64,000 nt of DNA, from contig JAMPXB010000004.1 in assembly GCA_023701435.1 (NCBI GenBank), positions 181,302-245,301 on the forward strand, written 5' to 3'. The stretch comes from Bacteriovoracaceae bacterium. GTDB taxonomy: Bacteria; Bdellovibrionota; Bacteriovoracia; Bacteriovoracales; Bacteriovoracaceae. The translations under genes and the position numbers were made by a program. The notes beneath the pieces were generated by a model. It saw only the letters and a list, made by a program, of their open reading frames with translations. It was not told the origin of the DNA and did not search any database. Shown piece after piece: positions 63,835 to 64,000 of the stretch. Position 1 is the first letter of the stretch, and the number at the start of each line of letters is the position of its first letter.

Positions 63835-64000
63835 CGTCTTGCCATCAATTTTGTAAAATGATAGCCAAAACCAGCCACTAAAATGATATTGAAACCCGGC
63901 CAGTCAGCTCACTGCAAAAATCCTCCAAATAAACTACCATTTACCCTTTTAACTAGGGGGTACTGGTGCCAATGCCGAGGATTACTATGGATATGCAGAA

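Noticed and set aside
1..64000. CRISPR arrays, prophage, tRNA or rRNA genes
   Set aside because: No regularly spaced repeats, phage structural genes or tRNA-like cloverleaf sequences were noticed on reading. A dedicated tRNA scan was not possible.

Overview
The window (about 43% GC by eye) looks like the chromosome of a Gram-negative predator-type bacterium of the Bdellovibrionota (Bdellovibrio/Bacteriovorax relatives). This is inferred from a ferroportin-type metal exporter like the one known from Bdellovibrio, a giant Ig-like/NHL lipoprotein, BspA-type repeats, many small secreted proteins of unknown function, a secreted fascin-like beta-trefoil protein and a secreted protein-glutaminase-like enzyme. 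No rRNA, tRNA, CRISPR array, prophage or intact transposon was recognised.

Layout. 0-10 kb: a decayed BspA-type adhesin, a secreted HNH-type nuclease, an MscS-like membrane protein, a 1593-residue lipoprotein, an outer-membrane barrel and an aryl-alcohol dehydrogenase. 10-22 kb: pirin, 6-phosphogluconate dehydrogenase, an orphan sensory-rhodopsin-transducer homologue, three short-chain dehydrogenase/aldehyde dehydrogenase genes, a GH15 glucosidase operon and a protein-glutaminase plus EF-hand lipoprotein pair. 22-27 kb: an arsenic resistance operon (merR-type regulator, arsC, acr3, decayed arsO) with a textbook MerR-type promoter, then a ferredoxin/metallo-beta-lactamase fusion, a DUF421-tail protein and a DnaQ-like exonuclease. 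27-34 kb: an NhaC-type antiporter, a KdpDE-like two-component system directly upstream of kup, a second histidine kinase and a broken YqaA-type membrane protein. 34-42 kb: Tat-exported superoxide dismutase facing a metal-efflux operon (His-rich protein, HME-RND pump, small periplasmic protein, TolC, ferroportin). 43-48 kb: a secreted discoidin-domain protein, then two direct copies of a cold-shock/nitrobindin-like gene pair, damaged in different places, flanking a TauE transporter and an SDR. 48-56 kb: DUF6172, AsmA-like, DUF2461, truA, a frameshifted FHA membrane protein, and korAB with a divergent ferredoxin and hemerythrin. 56-64 kb: a frameshifted secreted protein, a CstA permease, a YeeE/YedE pair divergent from a persulfide-dioxygenase-like MBL/rhodanese protein, a group II intron maturase relic, the fascin-like protein and several relics of small genes.

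Two window-wide themes stand out. First, at least ten genes are broken (nonsense codons, frameshifts, truncations). Three inferred base losses fall in C runs, so sequencing error must be separated from real decay. Second, a 22-base near-palindrome (AAAAGGT/ACCTTTT arms) occurs five times, each time at the very 3' end of a gene, three times overlapping or forming its stop codon. Convergent neighbours also overlap at their 3' ends in five places.
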